Shown piece after piece: positions 55,815-64,000 of a stretch of 64,000 bases of DNA (position 1 is its first letter; each line of letters begins with the position of its first letter). The stretch lies in assembly GCA_937924775.1 (NCBI GenBank), contig CALDUT010000007.1, positions 211,043 through 275,042 of the forward strand. The letters run 5' to 3'. The notes under the pieces were generated by a model. That model saw nothing but the letters and a program-made list of their open reading frames with translations, was not told the DNA's origin and searched no databases. The stretch comes from an uncultured Gemmata sp. (GTDB taxonomy: Bacteria; Planctomycetota; Planctomycetia; Gemmatales; Gemmataceae). Made by a program: the position numbers and the translations under genes.

Positions 55815-55833
55815 TGGGGACCGCGAATTGATG

Positions 55834-55860
55834 AAGGCCGCCCGATCGTCGGGCGGCCTT
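55834..55860. terminator. Strong bidirectional hairpin
   Basis: AAGGCCGCCCGA (55834-55845) and TCGGGCGGCCTT (55849-55860) form a perfect 12-bp stem around a three-base loop, in the convergent gap between the secretion-locus lipoprotein and the ABC permease gene. The AAs and TTs at the ends make it usable on both strands, though T-tracts are minimal. Confidence 0.75.
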
Positions 55861-55899
55861 CGGCGTTCTCTGCGGAGTTGGCCATTCTCAGCAGGGGTA

Positions 55900-57138
55900 T
55901 CATTGCCAGCCGCGACGGCGGAAGATCCATCCGGCAGCGACCAGCCACACACTTGCTAACCACAGTGCGGCGATCAAGTGCAGCCAATGGGTGTGATCGA
56001 CGGTTTGGCTCATCGCCGCATGGAGAATCCGCGGGCCGTGGTACTCCACGGCGAGATTGGACACGAAGGGAATGTTGTTCGTTGCGCAAATCAAAAGCAC
56101 CATAGAAACCGACAACAGGTAACACATCCCTCCCAGAAATGCGGCTCGCTGTGTCTTCGCCAGGGCAGCAATCGTCATACCGATTCCCAAGAACCCCCCG
56201 CCGACCGCGAATAAGGCCAACCAAAAGAAGAGGCTGGAGAGAACGTCGGGTTTATAGATGCCGGCCAGGGTCGCGGCCAGGCTGAGACCCAACGCCGGAT
56301 AGAAGAGGAACTTGGCGAATAACAACTCGGTGGGCGAGGCGGGGCTGAGGGCTTGGGCCAGCAGCACGCCGCGTTCGCGTTCTTCGCAACTGAGCGTGGG
56401 CAATAAGTAGACGCAGGCGAAATAGAGGGCGAACACGACCATCCCGGTGGCGATGGCAGCCCGGAAATCGAGGACCTTCCCACCCAAGCCTTTGCGGTCG
56501 ATGGCCAGATCGGGCACGATTGGGGGAACGTCCGGGTGGGTTGCTGCGCGCAGGGCCTCCACTTGCTCTTGAAACCGTTGATGGGTTTCGAGAACCAGCC
56601 AGCGGTTATCCGCATCAAATTCTGGCAAGGCGGGCAGGGGGGCTTCAGGGAGTTTCTGCCGGGCCAATTCGTCATAGGCCCGCCGCATTTCTCTCCACAG
56701 CCACTGTTCGTAAGCCGCCAGGGCGGTGGGCTCGCCATCCGGGTGCCAGATGGCCACATGCACCACGTCACGACCGGTCGGGGAATCAACGGCTCGCGGT
56801 TGGCGTATCTGTAGGGCTCCGGTGCCGGTGGGATAGACGATGACGCCGTCGATCATCTCGGCGCGGGCCAATTCCCGGAAGACGATCTGTGATTTCCATT
56901 CTGGCGGAACATTCGCCCGCAGATGGCGGATCAGCGGTGTTACTCGATCATACTCAATATAACAGTGGTGAACGCCGCCGACAACGTTGGTTCCCTCGGC
57001 GGTGGCTTCGGGGGGAGCAAAGACCGACAACAACACCGCGGCCGCGACCAGCAGAATCGCCAGAGCAATGCCGCCGCGGTTGGCCATATGCCGGGCCGCT
57101 TCTTTGTGAAGGAGGGCTTGGAGAATGTACCAACGCAT
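55900..57138 (-). CDS. ABC-2 type transporter permease
   Basis: 412 residues. One N-terminal membrane helix (about 23-45) is followed by a long extracytoplasmic domain (50-225) and then five or six helices (about 230-405), the layout of ABC-2 permeases with an extended first loop. EERERGVLLAQALSPASPTELLFAKFLFYPALG is the coupling region typical of the NatB/CcmB-like branch. The upstream gene on the same strand is its ATPase partner. The substrate is unknown; similar pairs export ions, lipids or antibiotics. Confidence 0.85.
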   Translation of the reverse strand: MRWYILQALLHKEAARHMANRGGIALAILLVAAAVLLSVFAPPEATAEGTNVVGGVHHCYIEYDRVTPLIRHLRANVPPEWKSQIVFRELARAEMIDGVIVYPTGTGALQIRQPRAVDSPTGRDVVHVAIWHPDGEPTALAAYEQWLWREMRRAYDELARQKLPEAPLPALPEFDADNRWLVLETHQRFQEQVEALRAATHPDVPPIVPDLAIDRKGLGGKVLDFRAAIATGMVVFALYFACVYLLPTLSCEERERGVLLAQALSPASPTELLFAKFLFYPALGLSLAATLAGIYKPDVLSSLFFWLALFAVGGGFLGIGMTIAALAKTQRAAFLGGMCYLLSVSMVLLICATNNIPFVSNLAVEYHGPRILHAAMSQTVDHTHWLHLIAALWLASVWLVAAGWIFRRRGWQ

Positions 57139-57201
57139 AAACGCCGCTCGCTGCGTTCTCTCCCACCGGCCGTGACTTGTGGGAGCCGTTGTCCGAGGCC
57201 G

Positions 57202-58056
57202 TTATTGAAAAGCCTGCCCTGTCAGTTTCAAAAAAGCCGCGTGGAAGTCGAATTCCCGAGTTTGGAGGCTGGCGGTTTGCCCGGTGGCGACCAACGCCCC
57301 GAGTTTGGCCCGGTCGGTTGGGTCGTCGAGATCAAAGACGAAGCGTTGGCCGCGGATGTCGATGACGTCGACTTTGCGTTCGGTGTGCTGCTGTTTGAGA
57401 GCCAGGGGCGAATCGAGAGCAACCAGCCGGCCACGGCACATGATCCCGACGCGATCGCAGATTTTTTCCACTTCGTCCATGTCGTGCGTTGTGAGAATGA
57501 TCGTGGCTCCCTGTTGCACCCGTTCCCGGAGAATGCGGTGAACGACTTCTGCCGAGTGGATGTCCAAATTGGCCGTGGGTTCATCGAGGTACAAAATCGG
57601 TGGCTCGTGCAACAAGGCCCGGGCCAGCAGGAGTTTTTTCCGCATCCCCAGCGAGTAACCACGCACTGGCAAATCGGCGGCTTCGTCGAGTTCCACCATT
57701 TTCAGTACCTCCCTGACGCGTAGTCGCGGGACCCCGTAGAGTTGGCCGAAGAACTCCAGATTCCGCCGACCCGTGAATTCTTCAAAGTGGTTTTCACGAT
57801 CGGGGACATAGCCAAACAATGGCTTGATCGTGGCCCAATCGCGCACAATATCCCGTTGGGCTATGGTGACGGTGCCGCTGGTGGGGCGGCGTTGGCCGAT
57901 GAGAACGCGAATGGTCGTCGATTTGCCGGCCCCGTTGGGGCCCAATAACCCGAAAAGTTCGCCGCGGCGGATGTCGAGATGGAGCCCATCGACGGCGGGG
58001 AACGAGCCGTACAACACACGCAGCCCGGTCATCCGGATCATCACGTCGGTCGACAT
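57202..58056 (-). CDS. ABC transporter ATP-binding protein
   Basis: 284 residues. Walker A GPNGAGKSTTIRVL, Q-loop region near IKPLFGYVPDRENHFEEF, signature SLGMRKKLLLARALL (SLGMRKK in place of LSGGQ), Walker B ILYLDEPTANLDI, and the switch His in TTHDMDEVEKI. The ABC-2 exporter class is clear from FGLLGPNGAGKST and the CDRVGIMCRGRLVALDSP tail. ATG 58056 is used (MSTDVMIRMTG), dropping seven residues of the longer frame. The permease follows with a 63-bp gap. Confidence 0.92.
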   Translation of the reverse strand: MSTDVMIRMTGLRVLYGSFPAVDGLHLDIRRGELFGLLGPNGAGKSTTIRVLIGQRRPTSGTVTIAQRDIVRDWATIKPLFGYVPDRENHFEEFTGRRNLEFFGQLYGVPRLRVREVLKMVELDEAADLPVRGYSLGMRKKLLLARALLHEPPILYLDEPTANLDIHSAEVVHRILRERVQQGATIILTTHDMDEVEKICDRVGIMCRGRLVALDSPLALKQQHTERKVDVIDIRGQRFVFDLDDPTDRAKLGALVATGQTASLQTREFDFHAAFLKLTGQAFQ

Positions 58057-58224
58057 GCGGCCATCCGAACCACGCAAGACACACCGGCGACAGCAATAAG
58101 GTAGAACACAACGGCCTTGCGTGTCGGCTTTTCAATCGTTTCGCAGGGTCGCTGGATACCGGCCCTCCTGTCAGAGAATCTGGACAGGCCGATGGGGCGT
58201 TTGAACCCTTACGCCGAGGGGCCT

Positions 58225-61200
58225 TCACTCGGGGATCACGCAGGCACTGCTGCGGTAGATGTTGAAGTACTTCGCCTCCGGGTGGTGCATCACAATTGCG
58301 GTGGTGCTTTGTTCGGGTTCAAGTTGATACTGTTCACTCAACGTAATGCCTACCCGGGTGGGGTCGATCAATTCAAATAGCAGTTGTTGATCCTCCAAGC
58401 GTGGACAAGCCGGATAGCCGAACGAATAACGGCAGCCGCGGTAGTGGCCTTTGAAGAGCTTGCGAATCTCCGGGGAATCCTCGGCGGCAATGCCCCATTC
58501 GCGGCGAATCTGCTGATGGAAGTATTCCGCCAAGGCCTCGGCGGTTTCGACACCCAAACCGTGCAGATAGAGGTAATCTTGGTAACGACCCGCGCTGTAC
58601 CATTCATGGGCCACCCGTGAGACTTCCCGCCCCATTGTGACCGCCATGAAGGCCACATAATCCACAGCTTGACCCGCACGGGCCGGTTCGACATAATCGC
58701 TCAAACACAGATATTCGCCCCAATCTTGCCGCGGAAAGTCGAAGACGACACGCGGTGTGCAATGATCGTCCGCGTAGATGGTGAGTCGATTCCCCTCACT
58801 GGCCGCCGGGAAAAAGCCATAGGTCACCGCAGGACGCAGGATGTTTTCCCGCACGCACAGTTCCTTCAAGCGAGCCAAAGCTGGCTTGGCGACTTCCTCA
58901 ATCTGCTGGGCATAATCCGCCGGCCGGATACCGCCTTTTTTGAATTGCCACTGGGTGCTGAAGAGCGTCAATTCATTGAGATAGTTGAAAATTTCGCGCA
59001 GATCAAAATCGGTGCGGAGCCGGGAACCGAGGAACGGCGGCCGGGGTATGTCCGCCGCTCGCGGCAACCCCGGGGCGCGGTTCGGCAGCGGACGACCCTT
59101 GGCCCCGGACGCTTTGCCCGAAGTTGTTCGTGACAAAGAGGATGCGGTGGAATTGCCACCGATTTCGCGCCCCCCGAGGTTTCGACCCATCGCCCGGGCC
59201 GATTGCGCCACCGCTTTCAGGGCCACACTGCCGACCTTCTCCACCTTCTTGCGGGCCGTCAGTTCGTCCATCACCCGCAGGCCTTCAAAAGCATCCTCCC
59301 CGTAATACAGCTCCCCTTTGTAAATTTGCCGCAAATCCACCTCGACATAGCGGCGGTTGAGAGCCGCGCCGCCGAGAATCACCGGGGGCGAGAGGCCCCG
59401 TTCGTTGAGGGTGATCAGGTCTTCCTTCATGATCACCGTGGATTTCACCAACAACCCGCTCATCCCAATCGCATCGGCATTGTGTTCTTTGTACGCGGCG
59501 ATCATCGCATCCACGGGCTGCTTGATACCAAGGTTATACACCTTATAACCATTGTTCGTGAGAATGATATCCACGAGATTTTTGCCGATGTCGTGAACAT
59601 CGCCTTTGACAGTGGCCAGAACGATTTTGCCCTTTTCAGCGCCTTCGACCTTTTCCATGAAGGGCTGTAGGTAGGCCACCGCGGCTTTCATCACTTCCGC
59701 GCTTTGGAGGACAAACGGCAACTGCATTTGTCCGCTGCCGAAGAGATCTCCGACCACTTTCATTCCATCCAGTAAGATTTTGTTGATAATGTCGAGGGGG
59801 GAATATTTCTGCCGGGCCGCCTCGAGGTCGGCGATGAGGGATTCGCGCCGACCCTGGATGATGGCTTGACGCAGGCGTTCTTCGACGGTGTCGCCGAGGG
59901 ATTTCGTGGTATTCTTTTGTCCCTTTTTGTCGGCATAGTGTTCGATAAGCAGTTGCAGCGGGTCTTCAATACAGTTGCCGGCGGCATCGAAGACACGTTC
60001 ATCGAACAGCAAGCGGCGGCACAGTTCGCGGCCGGTCTCGTCGATACTGGCCAAGGGCATGATTTTGGCAGCGTGCAGAATCGCGGAGTCGAGGCCGTAT
60101 TCGAGGGCGTAGTGCAGGTACATCGAGTTCAGCACTTGCCGCGTATAGGGCGACAGGCCGAAGGAGCAGTTGGAAAGGCCGATGTGGGTGAGGACCCCGG
60201 GCAGGTTCTCTTTGATCAGTTGGATCGCTTTGAAGGTTTCGAGGGCGCTTTTGCGGGTTTGCTCTTGCCCGGTGCTGATGGGGAAGACCAGCGGATCGAA
60301 GAGCAAATCGGAGGGGGGAATGCCATATTCGCCCACCACGATGTCGTAGATCCGTTGGGCCACCGCGAATTTCCATTCCGCGGTGTCGGCCTGGCCGCGT
60401 TCGTCGATGGTCAGAGCGACCAAAGCGGCCCCGTACTTTTTGGCGAGTTTGGTTTTGGGGTCGAGCGTTTTGCGCCCGTCTTCGAGGCTGATACTATTGA
60501 TGATGGCTTTGCCGGAGCAGAGTTTCAGCCCGGCTTCGATCACCGCGGTTTCGGTGCTATCCAGCATGAGTGGTTTGGTCAGCACTTCGTTGAAGCGGCG
60601 GACGACTTCGATCATGTCCGGCACGCCGTCGCGGCCGACGTAATCCACACACACATCGAGAACGTGAACCCCTTCGCGTTCCTGCTCCTGGGCCATGGCA
60701 ACCAGCCCGGCCCAATCCTTCTTATCCAAAAGTTCGCGGAATTTTTTGGAACCGTTGGTGTTGGTCCGCTCGCCAACCAAAAGCGGCCGCTGCTCGACAA
60801 TCAATTCTTGCATCGACTGTAAGCTCGACACGGCCGGGATGTACACCGGCGTTCGCGGGGCAGGGACTTTTCCACCGACCCGCTGGACCACAGCACGCAG
60901 ATGCTCCTTGGTGGTGCCGCAGCAGCCGCCGATGATGTTGACACCATATTCCGTGACGAACCGATCGAGCCACTCGGCGAGCGGTTCGGGTTCCAGAGGG
61001 AAGTAAGTTTCGTCGCCGCGCGTTTCTGGCAAGCCGGCATTGGGCAAAACACTGATGAGTTTGCGGCAATGACGGCTAAGATAACGAATCCCATCGTGCA
61101 TGAGGTCCGGACCGACGCCGCAGTTCATCCCGAGGGCGTCGATTTCGTCGATGGGTTCTAAGGTGGTGAGGGCCGCGGGAATATCGGTGCCCGGAAGCAT

Positions 61201-61836
61201 TTTCTGCCGGGCATCGATGATCGTCAGTTGCACTATGAGTGGCAGGCGCACGCCAGCCCGTTGCATCTCTTCGATTGCGGTGATCGCGACACACTTCGCT
61301 TGCAGCGGGTCGAAGCAGGTTTCGATCAGAATGGCATCGACGGCCTCTTCGATCATCACCCGCAATTGCGGCCGGTAAGCATTGGCCAGCGTGTCGAAAT
61401 CCGCATAGATCGCCGGATCGGTGAGGGAGGGCATCTTCGTACCGGGGCCGACACTGCCGATGACGAAACGGCACCGCTGCGGTGTGCTGAATTGCGCTGC
61501 GATTTCTTTGGCGATGCGGATATTGCGCCGATTGATCTCTTCAAGCTTCTCCCCCATGCCGAAGTCGTCCAGAACGATTTGCGAGGCGTTGAAGGTGTTG
61601 GTTTCGATGCCATCACAGCCGACTTCGAGAAAGCCGCGATGAATCTCGGCGATCCACTCCGGCCGAGTGTAAATCAACGCATCGGAGAGATTCATGAGCG
61701 ATTTGCCGCTGGGAGAGCATCCCCAATCTTCCTCGGTGGGCCGGTAGCGGTGCAAACTGGTGCCCATCCCCCCATCGAGGATGACAACACGCTCGCGGGC
61801 GAGATTCAAAAACGGATGTTCAAACCGGGCAGGCAT
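58225..61836 (-). CDS. metH: Cobalamin-dependent methionine synthase
   Basis: 1203 residues, four modules. Homocysteine domain (1-310): ILDGGMGTSL, and zinc cysteines in MNCG (about 240) and GGCCGTT (about 302). Pterin domain (about 340-610): VGERTNTNGSKKF. Cobalamin domain (about 640-910): DVHDIGKNLVDIIL with the axial-ligand histidine near 747. A low-complexity linker of about 45 residues (Gly/Ser/Arg/Ala) precedes the AdoMet-activation domain (about 945-1203) with PACPRLEDQQLLFEL. It makes methionine from homocysteine using methyltetrahydrofolate. ATG 61836 is chosen from MPARFEHPFLNLARERV; the 135-codon open extension upstream has no family content and overlaps the next gene. Confidence 0.95.
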   Translation of the reverse strand: MPARFEHPFLNLARERVVILDGGMGTSLHRYRPTEEDWGCSPSGKSLMNLSDALIYTRPEWIAEIHRGFLEVGCDGIETNTFNASQIVLDDFGMGEKLEEINRRNIRIAKEIAAQFSTPQRCRFVIGSVGPGTKMPSLTDPAIYADFDTLANAYRPQLRVMIEEAVDAILIETCFDPLQAKCVAITAIEEMQRAGVRLPLIVQLTIIDARQKMLPGTDIPAALTTLEPIDEIDALGMNCGVGPDLMHDGIRYLSRHCRKLISVLPNAGLPETRGDETYFPLEPEPLAEWLDRFVTEYGVNIIGGCCGTTKEHLRAVVQRVGGKVPAPRTPVYIPAVSSLQSMQELIVEQRPLLVGERTNTNGSKKFRELLDKKDWAGLVAMAQEQEREGVHVLDVCVDYVGRDGVPDMIEVVRRFNEVLTKPLMLDSTETAVIEAGLKLCSGKAIINSISLEDGRKTLDPKTKLAKKYGAALVALTIDERGQADTAEWKFAVAQRIYDIVVGEYGIPPSDLLFDPLVFPISTGQEQTRKSALETFKAIQLIKENLPGVLTHIGLSNCSFGLSPYTRQVLNSMYLHYALEYGLDSAILHAAKIMPLASIDETGRELCRRLLFDERVFDAAGNCIEDPLQLLIEHYADKKGQKNTTKSLGDTVEERLRQAIIQGRRESLIADLEAARQKYSPLDIINKILLDGMKVVGDLFGSGQMQLPFVLQSAEVMKAAVAYLQPFMEKVEGAEKGKIVLATVKGDVHDIGKNLVDIILTNNGYKVYNLGIKQPVDAMIAAYKEHNADAIGMSGLLVKSTVIMKEDLITLNERGLSPPVILGGAALNRRYVEVDLRQIYKGELYYGEDAFEGLRVMDELTARKKVEKVGSVALKAVAQSARAMGRNLGGREIGGNSTASSLSRTTSGKASGAKGRPLPNRAPGLPRAADIPRPPFLGSRLRTDFDLREIFNYLNELTLFSTQWQFKKGGIRPADYAQQIEEVAKPALARLKELCVRENILRPAVTYGFFPAASEGNRLTIYADDHCTPRVVFDFPRQDWGEYLCLSDYVEPARAGQAVDYVAFMAVTMGREVSRVAHEWYSAGRYQDYLYLHGLGVETAEALAEYFHQQIRREWGIAAEDSPEIRKLFKGHYRGCRYSFGYPACPRLEDQQLLFELIDPTRVGITLSEQYQLEPEQSTTAIVMHHPEAKYFNIYRSSACVIPE

Positions 61837-61852
61837 AGTCGATCCGTGGAAG

Positions 61853-61880
61853 AACGTGGCATACTTAACGTGGCATACTT
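61853..61880. promoter_or_regulatory. Tandem 14-bp repeat just upstream of metH
   Basis: AACGTGGCATACTT occurs twice with no spacer (61853-61866 and 61867-61880), ending 17 bases before the metH ATG (leftward). It sits where a ribosome site or operator would lie. Tandem direct repeats are typical of repressors that bind side by side, as MetJ does, but the sequence is not the MetJ box. Confidence 0.55.
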
Positions 61881-62033
61881 CCTGTTGTTGTACCGATTTC
61901 AACCGCGAATCCCAAGGGACGCCAACAGACGCGGCCAGCTGCGTCACCCAATGCGACGGGGCCCATGGCCCCGGCTCTTCCGCCCATGGAGAACGGCTCA
62001 GAGCGTCGTCAGAACCCGAGCGGGGTGGGTTTT

Positions 62034-63050
62034 TCAGACGCTTCGCTGCTTCAGCAAAGGTCGGCCGACGATCGGATCTCGCTCGGTGAAGGGGCCGTCT
62101 GCCGTATCGCGGGTCAGACAGCGAACGAACATTTCCATTTTGGCGTCCAGATCGTCCGCATGATGTAGGATCAGCACTTCCGGGATGCAGGGTTGCCGGG
62201 TGGTGCCCCAATGCGGCATCATCAGATGCGCCACCACACAATGGAGGAGCAAATCGAGGAGTTCGGGGTTCAGGTCAGCGACCGAAGCGGCTGCAGTGCG
62301 GATCATGTCGTAGGCGAGGAAAACATGCCCGAAGAGTTCCCCTTCCACCGTATCTTGCACCGGTTGGCCGAGGGGGGCCTCGAGTTCCCGGACTCGGCCC
62401 AGATCATGCAAGACGGCCGCCGCGACGACCAAACTCCGATTGATTGGCGGCTTCAGCTCCGGGTACATCGTCGCGTAGCGTTCGGCCAGCCACGCCACCG
62501 TCTGAGCGACGGAGAGGGTGTGTTCCAACCAACCCCCGGCAAACGGGTAATAATGGCGTGCCGACGCTGGCAACACTTTCAGCCGTGACGCGTTCGCCGC
62601 CAGAAGCTGACCCACCAACTTGCGGAGGGGTCGATCCCTGATCTCACGATCGATGAGGGATTCTAATTCCACCCACATCGCCTCCGGGTCATGCCGCGAA
62701 TGCTCGATAAAGTCGCGTTCGGCAAAGCCATCGGCCCGATCACGGTCTTGCACGGGCCGGATCTGCTCGATCTCCAGTTGTGGCCCGTATTTTTCATGCT
62801 CGGTGTAATACGCCCGCACTTTGAAGAACTGCCCAACACCCCAGGCTTGGGCGGCTGCAAAGAGCGGCCCATCACCCCAGATGGGAGCGGCACTGACGGT
62901 ACGCCGCGCGTCGCGGAAACGGCAGATGAGGAACGGCTTGCCATCGGGGAGCGTTTTGCGGTGCCATTCGGCTAGTTGCACGAAACAATCTGCATAATCG
63001 CCGATACGTAAATCGCTCAGTTTCATCAAAACCGGCTTTTTCTTGGACAT
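62034..63050 (-). CDS. YhaM-like 3'-5' exoribonuclease / HD-domain protein
   Basis: 338 residues. An N-terminal OB-like region (about 5-100; ADCFVQLAEWHRKTLPDGKPFLICRFRDA) precedes an HD phosphohydrolase domain: HYYPFAGGWLEHTLSVAQTVAWLAE with the first metal His, VAAAVLHDLGRVRELE with the HD pair, and HCVVAHLMMPHWGTTRQP with later His ligands. This OB-HD pairing is that of YhaM/CBF1, which degrades RNA or DNA ends with Mn or Co. ATG 63050 has AGAGG nearby. It ends about 200 bp upstream of metH; same strand. The C-terminus after residue 310 is not conserved. Confidence 0.87.
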   Translation of the reverse strand: MSKKKPVLMKLSDLRIGDYADCFVQLAEWHRKTLPDGKPFLICRFRDARRTVSAAPIWGDGPLFAAAQAWGVGQFFKVRAYYTEHEKYGPQLEIEQIRPVQDRDRADGFAERDFIEHSRHDPEAMWVELESLIDREIRDRPLRKLVGQLLAANASRLKVLPASARHYYPFAGGWLEHTLSVAQTVAWLAERYATMYPELKPPINRSLVVAAAVLHDLGRVRELEAPLGQPVQDTVEGELFGHVFLAYDMIRTAAASVADLNPELLDLLLHCVVAHLMMPHWGTTRQPCIPEVLILHHADDLDAKMEMFVRCLTRDTADGPFTERDPIVGRPLLKQRSV

Positions 63051-63203
63051 GGCTACCTCTCGCATGGGGAAGACGCTGCATCGTACTGTGCGTTATGGTC
63101 GAAGGCGAGAGCGGCAGAAGCCGATCATACCCGGTTTGTGGTACAATCGAGAAGTCCACGCGGTAGAACGTGCTGGTTTAGTGGACTATTCGGGTGGAAA
63201 ACC

Positions 63204-63776
63204 ATGCTGCGACGAATCACGATAGCGACGATGCTCGTGGGTGCAGTGGTATCGCTCGCCAGCCCGGTGGGGGCGCAAAAACCGCGGCGGCTCGGTTCTA
63301 CCCCGGTGCCCACAGCGGAAGAATTGGCCGAAGAACGCCGCTTCGTCGCCGGGGTGGTCGATCCACGCAATACACTCGATCTGATTGTTGGCCGTCCGCG
63401 CGTGATTCTCCTCAACGTCACCCCCACGCGAACCCTCATCGCGGATCCCAAGGTCGCGGAGCTATCCTTTCTCGGACCTGATGGAAGACAGATGCTCACG
63501 GTGGGCCACCGTGTTGGCACCACGGTGTTGTACCTCTGGTTTCCGGATCCGGAGAAGAAGGGGCATGAGCGGATTATTGGTTACTTGGTCCGGATCCTTC
63601 CCGATCCGGAAGTGAAGGCTCGTCGCGAAGCCACGGCGGCGGCCCTCGCGGCGGAAATGAACAGCGCCTTACCAAACGGTCGGGTGCGTTTGACTCCAGT
63701 GGGCGTTGCCACCTTACTCAGCGGGCCAGCCCACGATGTGGTCGCCGCGGTCAAAATCCTACGAGTGTTCCGTTAG
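63204..63776 (+). CDS. Stand-alone CpaC N-terminal (secretin BON-like) domain protein
   Basis: 190 residues. A signal peptide (to about VGAQ, residue 26) is followed by the pilus-assembly N-terminal domain of CpaC/RcpA secretins: LDLIVGRPRVILLNVTPTRTLIADPKVAELSFLG and QMLTVGHRVGTTVLYLWFPD, then a BON-like end (ALAAEMNSALPNGRVRLTPVGVATLLSGPAHDVVAAVKILRVF). A full CpaC would continue for 250-300 residues into the secretin channel; this one stops. The ATG at 63204 has GGTGG upstream. Either it is a natural truncated form acting with another secretin, or a shortened gene; no downstream secretin frame follows. Confidence 0.8.
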   Translation: MLRRITIATMLVGAVVSLASPVGAQKPRRLGSTPVPTAEELAEERRFVAGVVDPRNTLDLIVGRPRVILLNVTPTRTLIADPKVAELSFLGPDGRQMLTVGHRVGTTVLYLWFPDPEKKGHERIIGYLVRILPDPEVKARREATAAALAAEMNSALPNGRVRLTPVGVATLLSGPAHDVVAAVKILRVFR

Positions 63777-63861
63777 GCCACCACTTGGCCGGGCCTTCGC
63801 TTACAGTTCGCTTATAGTAAGAACAGTATCCGACCCCCCGTCACCCTCAGGTCGTCAGGAG

Positions 63862-63934
63862 TGGAGCGAAGGAGAGTCGAACTCCCGACCTCTTCGTTGC
63901 GAACGAAGCGCTCTACCAGCTGAGCTATCGCCCC
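63862..63934 (-). tRNA. tRNA-Ala (anticodon CGC)
   Basis: A 73-base cloverleaf: acceptor GGGGCGA with TCGCTCC, D-arm AGCTCAGCTGGTAGAGC, anticodon stem CTTCG/CGAAG with loop TTCGCAA (anticodon CGC, reads GCG), and T-loop TTCGACT. The acceptor has G3:U70, the identity pair for alanine, which confirms the type. CCA is not encoded. Confidence 0.95.
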
Positions 63935-63954
63935 GCGTTATTAAATTTCTGATA

Positions 63955-63982
63955 CGATGCGAACCCTGCGGGGTTCGCATCG
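63955..63982. other. Perfect 12-bp hairpin near tRNA-Ala
   Basis: CGATGCGAACCC and GGGTTCGCATCG around the loop TGCG, 20 bases before the tRNA 5' end. No T-tract follows on either strand. It may be a processing or terminator element of a gene to the right, outside the window. Confidence 0.6.
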
Positions 63983-64000
63983 GCATCATTCTCATGATAA

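Noticed and set aside
59866..60822. 318-codon plus-strand frame
   Set aside because: Antisense to metH; no recognisable domain.
61837..62033. Cobalamin, SAM or SAH riboswitch before metH
   Set aside because: I could not find the conserved core of any of these classes; only the tandem 14-mer stands out.
63955..63982. Intrinsic terminator
   Set aside because: The hairpin is perfect but no T-run follows on either strand, so I list it only as a hairpin.

Overview
The window is GC-rich bacterial chromosome from a planctomycete, most likely of the Gemmata group. The evidence is lineage-typical gene content: a DUF1559 pseudopilin with its small lipoprotein, a PSCyt/DUF1549/DUF1553 protein, a PVC-type membrane-bound dehydrogenase with HEAT-like repeats and a C-terminal haem motif, several Hsp70 relatives, Uma2 debris, a Pkn-type kinase with DLG in place of DFG, and tetrahydromethanopterin/methanofuran-linked C1 genes. 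No rRNA, phage, insertion sequence or CRISPR array was seen.

Layout. 1-8 kb: the end of a polysaccharide flippase, a lipoprotein/DUF1559 pair, purM, then an MBOAT acyltransferase with two SGNH-like partners, which looks like an exopolysaccharide O-acylation cassette. 8-21 kb: the DUF1549/1553 protein, two TadE-like pilus proteins, a Ser/Thr kinase, a UbiA prenyltransferase, a glycosyltransferase coupled to a BshC-like protein, and the 1127-residue dehydrogenase-like protein. 21-35 kb: dapL, a lidless Hsp70 coupled to an unknown protein, an arginase-family enzyme, an AT-rich gene-poor island carrying a parS-like palindrome, a second larger Hsp70, then a rightward run of two C1-cofactor genes, an AAA+ ATPase and queG, closed by a frameshifted Uma2 pseudogene. 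35-56 kb: a near-complete type II secretion-like locus (E, F, G, H, I, J, K, L/PilM-N, M/PilO, D and a lipoprotein) whose secretin is a 2318-residue giant with about a dozen N-domain modules. 56-64 kb: an ABC-2 exporter, cobalamin-dependent methionine synthase, a YhaM-like HD exoribonuclease, a stand-alone CpaC N-domain protein and tRNA-Ala(CGC).

How the parts fit. The secretion locus has no recognisable gspC or prepilin peptidase gene here. The DUF1559 protein, TadE proteins and CpaC-like protein are other pilin/secretin-type components, so this chromosome region is rich in envelope-spanning machinery. Translational coupling is common (ATGA overlaps in gspH-I, I-J, J-K, the Hsp70/unknown pair and the GT2/BshC-like pair). 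The observations most worth a second look are the giant secretin, the parS-like site in the AT-rich island, the lidless Hsp70 with its unknown partner, and the tandem 14-bp repeat in front of metH.
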